Of a stretch of DNA of 64,000 nucleotides, positions 12,198 to 24,740 are shown piece after piece; the first letter of the stretch is position 1; each line of letters starts with the position of its first letter. Both the position numbers and the translations under genes were made by a program. Below the pieces are notes generated by a model that saw only the letters and a program-made list of their open reading frames with translations, did not search any database and was not told where the DNA came from. Source of the DNA: Fusarium oxysporum f. sp. lycopersici 4287 (Eukaryota > Ascomycota > Sordariomycetes > Hypocreales > Nectriaceae). The stretch covers positions 1,086,003 to 1,150,002 of the forward strand of contig NC_030987.1 of the NCBI RefSeq assembly GCF_000149955.1, written 5' to 3'.

Positions 12198-13332
12198 ATG
12201 GCTACTACAAACAGCGGACAAGAAACCGAAAAGGTCAACACTAACATTGTTACCCTCACCCGCTTCCTCACTGAGGAGCAGGCCAAGCATCCAGAGGCCA
12301 CTGGTGACTTCACGTACGTCGTCCCTTGTGACCTCAAGTTCATGATACCCGGCTAACAACGGAAATCTCAGTCTATTGTGTCACGCTCTCCAGTTCTCTT
12401 TCAAGTCAATTGCCTACTACATTCGACGCGCTACCCTAGTCAACCTCACCGGTCTGGCTGGTTCTTCCAACATCACCGGCGACGACCAGAAGAAGCTCGA
12501 TGTCATCTCCAACGACCTCTTCATTGAGGCCATGCGCTCATCAGGCAAGTGTGCGCTCCTCGTCTCTGAGGAGGAGGACGAGATCATCTACTTCAAGGAT
12601 GCTCATGACGCTCACTACGCTGTCGCTTGCGATCCCATTGACGGATCTTCCAACTTGGACGCCGGTGTCTCAGTCGGTACCATTTTCGCTATTCACAAGC
12701 TCCCTGAGGGCTCCAAGGGTGTCAAGGAGGATATCCTGAAGCCCGGTACTGAGCTGCTCGCTGCTGGTTTCACCATGTACGGCGCCTCTGCTCAGCTTGT
12801 CATCACCATGCGCGGTGGAACCGTCAACGGTTTCACTCTAGACAACGGTATCGGCGAGTTCATTCTGTCTCACCCCGACATGCGCCTCCCCAAGTCGCGC
12901 GCCATCTACTCCGCCAACGAGGGTAACTCTTTGTACTGGGAGGACAAGACCATCAACTACTTCAACTCTCTAAAGCAAGCTCAAGCCGACGGCAAGCCTT
13001 ACAGCTCACGATACATCGGTTCCATGGTTGCCGATGCTTACCGAACTCTCCTCTACGGAGGTATCTTTGCTTACCCCGCCGACAAGAAGAGCCCCAAGGG
13101 CAAGCTCCGTATCCTGTACGAGTGCGCGCCCATGGCTCTCATCTTTGAGAATGGTACGTCAATTGAATTTTAGTGATTAACACTTTACTAACTATGCTCA
13201 GCTGGTGGTCAAGCTGTCGACAGCAAGATGAACCGTATGCTCGAGGTGGTGCCCGAGCACATCCACGACAAGGCCGGTATCTTCATGGGTAGTTACGACG
13301 AGGTCGAGAAGGTGAAGAAGTTCCACAACTAA
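12198..13332 (+). CDS. FBP1: fructose-1,6-bisphosphatase
   Basis: Cytosolic gluconeogenic enzyme that hydrolyses fructose-1,6-bisphosphate to fructose-6-phosphate. Exons 12198-12313, 12372-13153 and 13202-13332 give 342 residues, the normal length. Visible motifs are LLVSEEEDEIIYF, the metal-binding CDPIDGSSNLDAGVSVGTIF, RYIGSMVADAYRTLLYGGIFAYP and the active-site loop KGKLRILYECAPMALIFENAGGQA, whose last part is split by the second intron. Introns are 58 and 48 bases with GTACGT donors. In yeasts this gene is repressed by glucose; that is family knowledge and not shown here. Convergent with the GST gene. No defects. Confidence 0.97.
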
Positions 13333-14485
13333 GGGGGGAACAAAGAGAATGGCGCTTTGGCATGGGATTATGAAATCAGTTAAATATCGAAAAGCAAACC
13401 TCATGAGTGAATGAGCATTTTAATGATGAATTTATCATATCTTCCATTTTTCTAAGCATCATGCAGAGTGTCGTCATGATGAGAAGTCATGATCGTGAGC
13501 CATCATGGAGGCGGTTTAACTGGGGACGTCACGCCACCTCGACTGTCCCATTAGAATGAGCTACAGCGTCTTCTTTGGCCTCTCTTCATGGGTTTTAAAT
13601 AGTTATATGATCACGGCCTTGTCAACTCAAGCTGGTATAGAGTACTAGGTACCTTATCTTGGTAAACAATCGTCCTACGAAAACTAGTCGCTATTCCTCT
13701 CCACAATGTCGGACTCTAGGTCGTATAATTGCTCCGACACCGGTATCTTCCTAATAGACTGAGCGCTGATTGCTCAGCCGTCATTAAGCTGCATTATAGA
13801 TATGTTCGATTCTAAGTGTAGCTTGAGATCTCTCTCTACTTTCTTGGTCATGGCCATCTCATCATTCTCTTTCATTTCTTGTTCACATAGTTTTATGGCT
13901 TTCTTTAAGATGTTAGATTTGTATCTGTTCGATATACAAACTCACCAGGTCTGATAAAAGAGTTAGAAGCTGCCTTGAGGTATGAAACGACTTGGTACCT
14001 TTGATCCCGGGGCGAAAAACAGATTATTACAGAGCTTACTCAATTTGTAAATTGATTTAAGCTTCTTAACTTGTGTCCTGAATATCTATGTTCCTGAAGA
14101 ACACGCTCTCATAAATTCCTGCATTGCTTGGGCCCAAAAAGAATTGAATACTGTCTTTATAGCAAAGACGATAACGCAACCGACACTCCGAGAGGGCTGT
14201 GGCTGTGATTCTAAAGAAGACAAATGGGTTGGGGAATTCATATTCAACTCCAGTGACTTCCTACTTGGCGCTGTGAGTCTTTTGAGCTACAGACGTCCAA
14301 TATCCAGTATCCAGCTATTCAAGTTCGTAAACGAATGAGTTGGCTCAACTTTACGCCAACTTATTGCGACACTGCATTTGGAAATCTATATTATTTGATT
14401 ACTGACTACATGCTCTTGGATACCTGCCTCTCAAAATGCAACGGCTCCTTCGCATAACTCTCCCATACCCTGAGATAGCACCCAT
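13333..14485. other. convergent intergenic region
   Basis: 3' ends of FBP1 and the GST gene with about 1.1 kb between. Apart from the possible gene remnant at 13780-14060 I see nothing supported. Confidence 0.45.
13780..14060 (-). pseudogene. possible remnant of an unknown gene
   Basis: On the minus strand a piece reading KAIKLCEQEMKENDEMAM, then TKKVERDLKLHLESN, ends at a stop. It is preceded by an intron-like segment with GTGAGT, a perfect CTAAC branch sequence and an AAG acceptor, and then by RQLLTLLSDL in the matching phase. Further upstream are lysine-rich coding-like stretches in other frames (VKKLKSIYKLSKLC) broken by stops. There is no ATG giving a full gene. I do not recognise the family; chance cannot be excluded. 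Confidence 0.25.
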
Positions 14486-15487
14486 TTACGGCGAGGAATA
14501 CTTGTATCCAAATTGCTCCTTAGCCTTGTCAACAACCTCCTTAAGCTCTGCACGTTTCCTCATCGTCTCTTCATCTATAGGATCTAATCCTGTCGGTTTG
14601 TCTTTACCACTCGGAAGTAACAAGCCCCGCTTCACAGCAGGCCTCTCAAGTATACGAGCAAGCCATGCTTTAACATTCGGGAACTGATCATACGAAATTG
14701 TTGTGCCTGGCAGGCGATCTGTCCAGCCGATCAGGGCGATATCTGCGATGGAGTAGCGACCTTTACCGGGTCCAACGATGTAGTCTCGATCTGAGAGACG
14801 CTTATCGAGGACCCCAAAGAGACGCTCTGTCTCGCCGACGTAACGCTGTATAGCGTATGGGATTTCTGGCTTGACACCAATGAAATGGAACGCTTGTCCT
14901 TCCCTGCTGAAGTGTAAGTGTACCGCCTTGATATTGATGCTCATGACTTACATAGGCCCAATTCCACCATGCTGCCAACCAACCCACGACTCGGCACGAG
15001 TATAGTCATCGTCGTCAATCTTGAATGATAACTTATTCTCTGAATCGTATTTCCTTGTCAAATAGCTTAGTATCGCATTGCCTTCGAAGACAGCGAGATC
15101 ATTGTTGTCATGGTCAACAAGAACAGGGATACGGCCATTGGGGTTGATGGCAGTGAACCAAGGCTCCTTTTGAACATTGAGTCCAATGTCGATGCTTTGT
15201 ATGGTGTAGTCTAATCCATACGCATCGCGGAGCTCTTCAAGAAGGATATGGGCTTTGACGCCGTTGGGTGTACCCCAGCTGAGGAGCTCAATGCCCTTGG
15301 AGGCGATGAGGCCAGTCGGTCGAGCCATTGAGTAGCTGCGTTTAGGAATTATGGAAGCAGATATGAGTGGGTAATTGAAGCCTTGAGAAAGCTGTGATCT
15401 ACAAGATAGAGTAGAACGAAAGGAGAGAGACATATATGGTAGTTTTATGGTCGAGCGCATCGTCATTGAGCGGTGGAGGGACGCCAT
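14486..15487 (-). CDS. glutathione S-transferase, Ure2-like class, possible mitochondrial form
   Basis: Conjugates glutathione to electrophiles or reduces disulfides. Exons 15487-14952 and 14903-14486 (48-base intron) give 317 residues. The thioredoxin-like N-domain has IELLSWGTPNGVKAHILLEE, then NPNGRIPVLVDHDNNDLAVF and EGNAILSYLTRKYD, typical of fungal Ure2-like GSTs. The C-terminal helical domain has YAIQRYVGETERLFGVLDKR and YSIADIALIGWTDR. The first ATG adds about 53 residues rich in R, S and L with few acidic residues (MASLHRSMTMRSTIKLPYMS), which looks like a mitochondrial presequence. The second start, MARPTGLIASKG at 15328, gives a normal cytosolic GST of 264 residues. No defects. Confidence 0.9.
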
Positions 15488-18400
15488 TTTGCAGTATGGT
15501 TACCAATATCGTGACTCCGGAACCGACAAATCATCAATTGGTCATTGGCTCTTCAGAGTTCGCACTTCTTCTCTCGCAATGAGTTAGGCGTGCTGCACGA
15601 TGTTGTCTAGTCTGGAGTTTAGAATGTTTACTCATCCACGAAGCTTTGTAATCTTGATTACCCTATAATGTGGAATCACCCAAACGCGGAGACGTTTTTC
15701 GACTGTCCTGCATTTCAAAGCACAGCTAACGCAACCTCCGCGGAATGAATGCCCTCATGGTCCAGCCATGTCCAGAAGAAACGTTTGGCCTGTGGCAATG
15801 ATAAAGTAATTCCATATTGTTGTTTGACTGCTGCCAATGATTGAGTTGCAAGTAATCGGCACATCCAGTTCCTCAGGGGCGCTGAACAGATGGCCAAAGA
15901 ACCAGCTGCTGTATGCACCCTCAGACATTCTGAACTTGCCCACAAACATCCTCTCTCAACTTATTTGTCATTCTAGTCAAATCTTGCATGAAACAACTAA
16001 CAAAAGCATCGACACCAAAACACAATGAGGGGGGCAACCGCGCGGTAAACGACAGAATACGCCTCGCACGTTTCGATTCGACATTAGCCCCATGATCATG
16101 GTGCAATACGCAAGAAATGTCAAGGGATCGACCCGTTGTTTCTCATCAGATCCTCACGAATATTGTTCAGGGTAGGTCCCAGATCAACGGTTGAGCTGCG
16201 CACGGGTGGAATAGTTTCATGTAAATGAGAGGTTCCTCAGTGGATACAAGAGGAAACTACAGTAGCACCAACAAATACGCAGCAAAGATGTTTATGGTAT
16301 TTCGTGTAAAGTATGTTGGATTGTCGTCGCAACCGTAACCCTGCGGTTGATCCTCCGATCCTTCTCGTGGTGGAGTTGGGGTTGGGCTGTGAGTTGATGA
16401 GTTAAGGGTCCCCTTTTGATCGTCGTGAGCTTTACCCCAAGAGATATCTAGACGCCCGCGACAGTTCCTCTGACAGAATACACTCCCCATAGATGAGAGC
16501 CTGGAATCAACAATCTAGGACTTTTTTGAGTCTCGAGAATAACACTTGACGAGTCGTCATCAGTGCCTCAATCACAATACGATGAATGCAATGTTGCATT
16601 CAACTCGTAACTAATCAGATGTAGACTCAACGCCCAGAGCATAGAAGCACCTACGTCACTATCATGAGGTACCAGCAGCCAGCAACCAGCGTCAAATTGG
16701 GTTCTGACTTGTTTGGTCTGCGGAGCGCCCGCCTCAAAGCCAAGTTTCCCCTTCCCCACCTACGAAAACGAACGAGGCCACTCAGCCTTGGAGCTGACGC
16801 CTGATGATACTGTAGGTACTGCACCCTTGGAACCGGTAGCCAATGCTCTTTGAGCATGGCCCTGCAAGTCTGAGTTCCCTGGGAATAACACAAACACCAC
16901 AGCCCTTACCTCGATATCCTGTCCAGCCTATTTACCCGCTCTGACTTACACTGAACTGACTTCATCACCCATTGGGGGCCATGCAGTACAGAACTCTACA
17001 GCACCTACAGTGAATCATCCTAGGCGAGGTGATCCAAGACCCAGAAAGCAGGGAAAACACGGTCTCAGAAGCCAGGTTTTTGATCGACCGCTGAGAAAAT
17101 CCCCGACAGGCTCGCGCTTAGATCTGTGATGTGACGTCTTTTCATGCCGCAGGGTCCTTAACTCCAGCTCCCATATCTAAACTCCATTCAAACGGTTTCC
17201 CCTCCCTTGATGATGTCTTCAAACTTGTTCTTTCCAGAAGGGGCACGACAAAGATGGACACAGACGCAGACATGGGGAATATCTGCACGTTTGAAGGATT
17301 CAAGCCGCTGATGTAGTTTTGCTTGGACTTGGACGCAGACTTGGAACTTGGCTCTTCACCAACATGTCTCGCAGCGGCTGGTTTCACCCCAAAAGAGTAA
17401 TCCATACGAAGTTAGCTGCCAAGGGTTCTCTACTCACCATAGCGGACTACCCTTCGTCCTTCTCGTCCTGCCTAAGCTCTGAAACCTCAGTGTAAAGGCA
17501 CTCTGACCAACATGTGCTCAGTGACATGAACTGTCGTCCCCGAGTTCCCAGTCCAATCTCATGGTCACCTTCGCCTATTGAACTACACTCAGATTAGCTG
17601 TTCAAACCATCGGAGATCGCCAAGTAGTACCTTGGTTGTCGGACTAGCCAGCCTACGTACCGAACGCATTGTCGTGGCTTCGGCTGGCGGCACCGCTAAG
17701 ATCCGTCTCTGAGCCGTAGGCGTGGAGTTAATATCCATCACAAAGCGGCCGGTCTGTGGAGTGAGCGAGCGAGTTTCGATTCGTCAATTGCGTATTCGTC
17801 GTAGAGGATATGGAGTTGTCGTATTGAGAATACTGTTAGTGATCAGTGGCAAATAGTGAGTTCAAATAAGGCTCGCTGGTTCAAAACGCTCGAAACCTTA
17901 GGGTTCCATGGCGCCGACAAAAGCTCCTGGCACTAAATTTTGGTCAACAACGTCTGAAGAAGTCATTTCAAAGATTCAGATTGGTAATCCAACCCCAAAG
18001 ATCATCAAGACATGTGATGAAACGGCATTACAAAGAATGTCAGGCACTTCTGGGGGCTGCTTCGCTGTTATCCAGCCCTGTTTGTATTCAGCTTAGACGG
18101 GAATAAGTCACCTTTCACGCCCACCTGTCATTGCATCGCAGAGACATTCGATATGTCGCCATTCTTGGGGAAGCGGAACCGTCGTGAAAATGCCACAGGA
18201 TAAAGATAGAAAAAGCGGAATCACGCGATGGGAAAGTCAATCTGTACTGCAGAGCACAGTAGCGGCGCCAGGCGTGGAGGCGCAAGATAACCTTTCGTGC
18301 GAGATGTAGTAACTGCAAAGGGCAAGATGTGAATCATAACGAGTATGCCTCATCGGTCAAAGCCGAAGGGGGACCAAAGAATGAGGGAATCGTGTGCAAC

Positions 18401-19666
18401 ATACACAACGAGGCAGAATAATGAGAGCGAATGTGAGAATTGAGAGGAATACGGGGTCGAGCTGAGTACGAGCATGATGAATAGGAGAAGAGTGTTATGA
18501 TTCAAGGTGTTGCGATGTCATGTTAACTCATACAACGTTAAATTGCTAGTATACAGAAACGGTATCAAGATTCGAAGGTTCAGGGGGATTAGCAGTAGTG
18601 AGCATGGACAAAGTCCCCTGAGGCTGAGGCTGAAACTGGTGATGCTGTTAACAGGTTTCTATTATGACGATTCCATTGTTGATGAAGCTATCCATGACAG
18701 TTGAATACCCAGGTACTGTATGCACAATGATGTGTGAATGTGAGTGTGAGGGGCGTCTAGACTCTAGGCTGCCGTCAATTCAGTGATTATCCGCTAGTTA
18801 CAGCCTCAATTATGACTGAATGAATGAACTGGATGTACCAGCCTGTCGGCTACCACTCGGCGAGATTCCCATGCAGCCGTTTGTGGATGTGCTTGTGTGT
18901 GGTTGTGCCGCATTCGAAATGTCGATGTGAAGAAACAAAAAAAAAAAGGCACACTTCTTGATCTGGATCTCAAGACCACCCCCGGTCTCCCCTGGTCCTC
19001 CGCCTTTTCATCACTGCAAAACGCTCTCTCCCACGTTAAACTGGCGGACACTGGCACCCCTGTTCGCTTCCCCACTTGGATCACAGGGCGGGGATGATCG
19101 AAGCAGGGGGCCAACCGTACGTACCTCTATCTTTAGTCCATCCTTGACCTGAGGCGCAGGGAATCCAATTTGTTAGGGACACCAGCCTCAAGCCAAAAGA
19201 CATGCACCTCTTTCCTAATGAGGGTGCCATGTTGCGCTCTACCTGTACCAAGAAAACGTGGCGGAGTAGCTCTCTCATCAGTCTCCCCGTCTCCGGCTCC
19301 GACTCCAAGGAATAGGCCATGAGGCAACAAGGTATTCCAGGACCCAACGCTGTTAATGGAAAATCAGAGTTTCCGTTTCCCGTTCCCGTCGAAATTCTTT
19401 CCATTCTCGCTCTAGTGCCTTGTTCTCGCTCGGCGATTGGGTTTGACTTTGGGTTTGCGTTTGGCTTCTTTTTGCGAATGGAATCACTAGAGCTGTGCAA
19501 AATACTGCTGCCTACCGGGGCGCAACCCCAGACAAGAAGGCCGTTAACCTTATGACGCCAATCGCATTTCTCGATCAGCAAATCAATCGCGACAACGTGA
19601 CTCTAATTGTACATTTGCTCTGCATTTACATGCCAGCCACCGGAGTAGCACTGCATTTCGCTTCGC

Positions 19667-19691
19667 TACTGTACTGTACTGTACGGTACAG
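19667..19691. repeat. period-5 tandem repeat (TACTG)3 plus two variant units
   Basis: Three exact TACTG units followed by TACGG and TACAG. Confidence 0.9.
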
Positions 19692-19900
19692 TCAAAGAAA
19701 GCTACGACGATAGGAGCAACAACATATTGCCTATTCTGTAGCGTAGTGTTTATTTCCTACAAGGTAGCAGTAGCACTCTGCGCTGTCTTGAGATGGGATG
19801 TTGATCGCTGCAATGCACTGCCGTATTTCCCAAATTAAACCCGAGTCTGATCCCAGCGAATCGCCGATAACACAAGGTAAGGTGGTGATGATGAACTGTC

Positions 19901-19915
19901 CCAGGCCAGGCCAGG
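19901..19915. repeat. (CCAGG)3
   Basis: Three exact five-base units. Confidence 0.85.
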
Positions 19916-21552
19916 CACGGGCTACGGGTACAGCACGCAGCCTAACCCAGCATCGCAGCGTAGTGTCGTAGTAGGGGAGAACAAGGTTGCAAGATTGCAC
20001 TCGTGGGCTTCGCCTTGTGGTTGCGGCGGCACAGCAGGTTACTGTACCCAGAGACCCTGTCTTTCTAACTCTAAGAGCATGGGTTCACTTCCATCGGGAG
20101 GATCCGCATCCGCGAGTCTGAAGCCAAGACAAAGTAAACAAGGGGGCAGGTAATTTAATTTCATTTTTCTATTGTCGGGTTGCTCTTTTCAGTCTTGACA
20201 GCGGAGCAGAATTCATCCATGGATATGTCCATCGAGTTGGGAATCAACAGTGGGAACTTGGCTACAACCGCCCCCGCCCCTTGAAGAAACAAGACCATGC
20301 CTTTGTTGTAGATGCGTACACTTGACCAATCATACTGAGGATCCACCTCTCATCTTGCTCCCGCCCGTTCAGCCCTACCGCTCGAGGTCACCCCACCCCT
20401 GTCCTAGTCTTGTCTTTTGCTGCTCTCCTGCAATGGACGCTTCACAAGCCCACGCCCCCTCAGTAAAAATCTCCACACAAGTTCAGTGCTCTAGCAGTGA
20501 CCAAATCCACTGAAGCTGAGCAGAGCTATCTTAGTGCTCATGTCTCTCGGCACTTGGGGGCTTCATTCTCATCCTCACATTCAATCTAGAACTCTTGGGG
20601 AATATTGGCAACAAGCAACATATTCGTCATCGTGAGACACCTGACGTCTCGCCAAGGTAGACCCTGCCGCTGTAGATACCTTAGTGAAAAGATGCGGCTA
20701 CTCTCTGTTCGGGGAGTGTCGCATGCAACCACGGGCATCACCAAGACCAAAAGACGCAATCTGCTCGGACGGCTTCGCTTGGTCAACCGGCCTCGCCGAA
20801 GCCTTATTTCTTAGAGCTTCACCGCTGAGCAAAGATACCCTTCCCCTCATCAACTGCAGCCCTACGAGGAGACTTGTTAGAGTCTGACTGTCATCAAACG
20901 GCGGAGCTCCAATTCATCTCCCTAACTCTCATCTCCGCAATTTTCGCAACCACAGCCAACGGATGCCATACCACATGTTGATCATGGTCTTGGGCTTGTG
21001 TCTCGATTGCATTTGCATCTGCATCTGCGTCTTCAGCCCACGGAGGAGATGCACTGATTTGGAAATGGCGGACCGAGCACACAGAGCACAAGCTGTCTTG
21101 TCAGGCAGCCTTGTAGTGTACCTTGTGCCTGTCTCTCTCTATCTGTACTGTTACCTGTGCTTCAACCAATCACTCACTCACTGTTGGTTACTGCTCATTC
21201 CAGCTCCGATGCAGTGGACCAGCCCTTTTTTATCGTTCTGAGCTACCCGCTGTGTCTTGCATCCCAGTCATCACCTTGAACTGTCGCTCGGTAACACGGC
21301 GCATCTCTCATCTTCTGATCAACGACTGACCACGCAATGGCAATGGCGATGCCTCGAATGGAATCTCCCATTGGAGTATTCTCTTTCGAGCATTTTGCCT
21401 TTCTTGATAGTCCGGACTTAAACAAGTTAATTACGTACACATGATCGGACTTAACAGCCATCACGACATGAAAGGGTACAGTGCTGCGCTACGTTTCAAG
21501 GCGTTCGAGCCATGTACCTTTGAATTTAACCCAGATTTCTAAACGCGTGTGT

Positions 21553-21567
21553 CGCATCGCATCGCAT
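21553..21567. repeat. (CGCAT)3
   Basis: Three exact five-base units. Confidence 0.85.
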
Positions 21568-24500
21568 CCATCCGCTGCGCTGGCGTACGCCCCCTGGTTA
21601 ACCCGGCAAGTTATTTGCCCATTTCTCATTTTTGGACCCCAAAAACGTTTCCCCTTGCTAGCGGCCGACGCTGGCTCTTAATAACCACACCCCACAGCCC
21701 TCGCAAATGCCCCTCCCGTCCCCTTCATCTTTCTGGCAGTTGATTGCGGGCGTGCGTGCTGGTGCTGCCAATCATTTCCTACCAGGGGAAACAGGCGTGC
21801 CTATCGCGTATTTTTGCTGCTCAGGTTTCAAGCTATCAGATACGCCAGAGCTACCCGAGCTACTCAGGAAACGAAGCGGGAATGAATGAATCAAAGCTCG
21901 GACACTACGGTACCATCTGGCTTGACTTGTCTCGTCTTGGACTTCACCCTAATGATGAATGACATGGGCTGCGATTGTTGCGTTGTGACTCAGTTCGGGG
22001 ACCTCGTCTAAATGGCCTGTTGGGGTTTGGGCAACGAGTCGCGACGAATCTGCAACTCGAGTCTCAATGTCTTGCTTCACGTGAAAGAAAAGAAAAGGAG
22101 AGCAGAGATGCAGGGACATCTATCTTTACTCCACAAGCACGCAGCCGCAGGGATCTTGTCGTGGCTTACTACTCCATCAAGCCAAGTCTCAATCTCAGTC
22201 TCACTTGGGGAGTGAGCTTTGATACTGATTCAATGAATGATACTCATGGTCTTGCGGTATCTCCATCGCTAAACCCATCAGGTAGCCAAAGTATATCGTC
22301 CAGATGGAGTTCTCGGAGACTTTGATTCACGCGTGAGCTTTCATCTCGGGAGAAAAAGTGTCCGCTCCATTCTGGTAATGGCAGTGCCAGTGCTAGGCTC
22401 TAGCTTGGGCTCTAGACAGGAAGCTAGTGCCAGCAAAAAGTCTCCGCGCAGGCTCTATTCCCAGTATGTACTGGTGCCAGGACCCAAGCCAACACACCCC
22501 CAAAGCAAAGCCGTGAGCAGTGAGTGAGAAAATGGGATGGATCCCCAGAATGCCGTCCAGTGGCTTGGGGCCTTGGGGAGAGTGAGAACCTTAAACCTAC
22601 CCTCGTCGACGGGAGACGACATGATGGTACCGAGGAAGTGGTGCAGCATGCTCATGTAAGACGATATCTTTGGTGGTGATATTTGGATGTGAAGAACCAA
22701 AAAAAGATCCTCGCAGAGAATGGCTCCGTTGAGTATAGACAAATGACAAATACAAAGTCAACATTAGACTGAGCTAGCTTCATTTAATGGGCCAATTGAT
22801 AAAGCGGGAATCCGTTCGCCGACCCTGAGCCGCATAGTCGTGCCGCAAGCCGGCCGTAGGAGGTCCGTAGGTTGAGGTAGAGAGCTAGACCAGAGAGTCA
22901 AAGACGCACGGCAACGGAATCAACAAATGATGAAAACATGTGGGCTTGGATTGCTCTGATGGTCCTTGTCTTGCCAAATAATCATCGTTGTTTCAATTTC
23001 AGCCGTGATTCACCTCCAATTGATTTCAGAGATACCAGAAATGCCTGGTTGTATGCCTCGTCTGGCGTGCATGGTCCGCTACGGCTTCGCCGAAAACCCG
23101 TGCCTTGAGTTAGTTGACGCGCAGGTCAATATGCGCCCGTGATGCATGGTCCCCGATTATCTCGGTCAACTTTGTATCTGATGCCAGCGATAGCTTTTTC
23201 GGATTGACGTCAACGAAAACAAAAAATAACCAGCAAAATCTTATTTTGTATAGTTGAGTTAGCTTAGTCTTGTTTCTATCATTTAGACGAGGGTATATTG
23301 GAGAAACACGGATTTTGCGGCTTCACAGTGAGCCCAAATCCGCAAAGTCCGCGACGAATCAGAACTACTTTTTATGATGAACGCTTTGATAATGTGCTCA
23401 CATTATGGTCCCCGAAGAGAGCTTGTCCTTTTTTATTTTTTATTTTTTTTATTTTTTTTTTAAGGCTTGATACCTTAGTTATGATCGACAGCTACCGAGC
23501 AAGCAAGCTTAGGTAGCTTTTGGTGAGCTTAGAGCTTAGAGTTTCGCCAACATAGCGTAGCAGTCAAAGCAAGGTAGTCCCAGTGATCTGGCTCAGGGCG
23601 CAGCGGCCGCCTCTGGCCCCCAAGGATCCTTTGTCTTATCAACCTGATTTCGGTGTAATATAAGATATTGAGGACCTGGCAAGCTACCCCTGACTAGCTT
23701 CCGAGCATCCGACCTCCGTACCCACCTGCGAATAGCACTACGACTGCCACTACCGGTACTGAGAAACGTTATGAGGACATCGGGATGACAGAGGGGGCAG
23801 CACCCATTCATGGCTTGACACTCTCTTCCGGTTGGAGGACACTCAATCAAGCGCCCAACTTGTCATCTCGTAGGGCTGGGTAGATCCTATCCAATCGACA
23901 ACAGGGGGGCAGTCTTCACCCCCCGTGCTCTATGATTGCCATCCATCTGGTACACTGCTTGATAAGCACACAAACTGTCGGTCTCGCAAAGGATTGGACA
24001 AGAGCCGCCGTCCAAGGGGTTATATCAAATGCTGAGCCTGAGCCTTATTAGGGAGTGCCGTCTTCAGTTGAATGCAACCCCACGCATCACCCGTGATGTT
24101 GATCAACAAGAGGGTGGTTGTTCTGACCAAAATGGCGGGTGATGGATAACGGATAACGGGCGGTGCCACGTACATGCCTACAGCACATGCAACCATTGTC
24201 TCAACCACAATCATATCCATGCAGCCTCAGGGGGCAGAAGCATAGCAGCCTGGCAATACTGCGGCTTCATTGGATAGACGCTTCTCCTTTTGAAGTTGCA
24301 AGGCGAAGCAGATGGGCCCAGAGATTTGGACCATGCATTTCGACGAATATGCCCAGATTGGGAAACAGGACCAAAGTCCCGTCAAGAGGGGACCCTTTGT
24401 GCTGCTAGCATATGCATTCATCTGCGCGTGCGTCTAGCGGCAGTTTCAGCCATCATCGGCGGTCCAGAGTCGAGACTCTCTGTCTCGAAATATCTCATGT

Positions 24501-24720
24501 TATTTGTTGGGCACTGATGATCCAAGGACTGTCGTTGGGTTGCAGGGATCCTCACAATCGGATAATCACTATCGTTTGAGGAATCAAGTTTCGATGGATT
24601 AGATGATATGCTACGTTGATCCAATGTGAAAAAAAGTGTGCAGCGCAGTGCATTGCATGGGGCACAGAGCCATGGCTGAGGTGGTCCCGACTGTGAGGTG
24701 TAAGGCTGAGTGTCCATGGA

Positions 24721-24740
24721 TCCAATCCAATCCAATCCAA
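24721..24740. repeat. (TCCAA)4
   Basis: Four exact five-base units. Confidence 0.95.

Larger units (their letters stand above)
15488..23999. other. gene desert, proximal half
   Basis: No reading frame here has recognisable domains, codon-like composition or conserved splice structure, and the longest open frames (166 codons at 19081-19581 minus, 116 codons at 21975-22325 plus) look like chance. Composition is not strongly AT-rich, so it does not look like heavily RIP-mutated transposon DNA. It contains short tandem repeats (TACTG at 19667-19691, CCAGG at 19901-19915, CGCAT at 21553-21567) and a T-rich tract at about 23430-23461. It may serve as extended regulatory DNA or encode long non-coding RNA; the sequence alone does not show this. 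Confidence 0.5.

Noticed and set aside
15715..15949. Minus-strand open frames just upstream of the GST gene
   Set aside because: Two overlapping short frames without recognisable domain or splice partners.
19081..19581. 166-codon minus-strand open frame in the gene desert
   Set aside because: No domain, odd composition, no splice signals; likely chance.
20236..20260. CAGTGGGAA, resembling the start of Fusarium mimp elements
   Set aside because: The rest of the terminal repeat and a second inverted end are missing.
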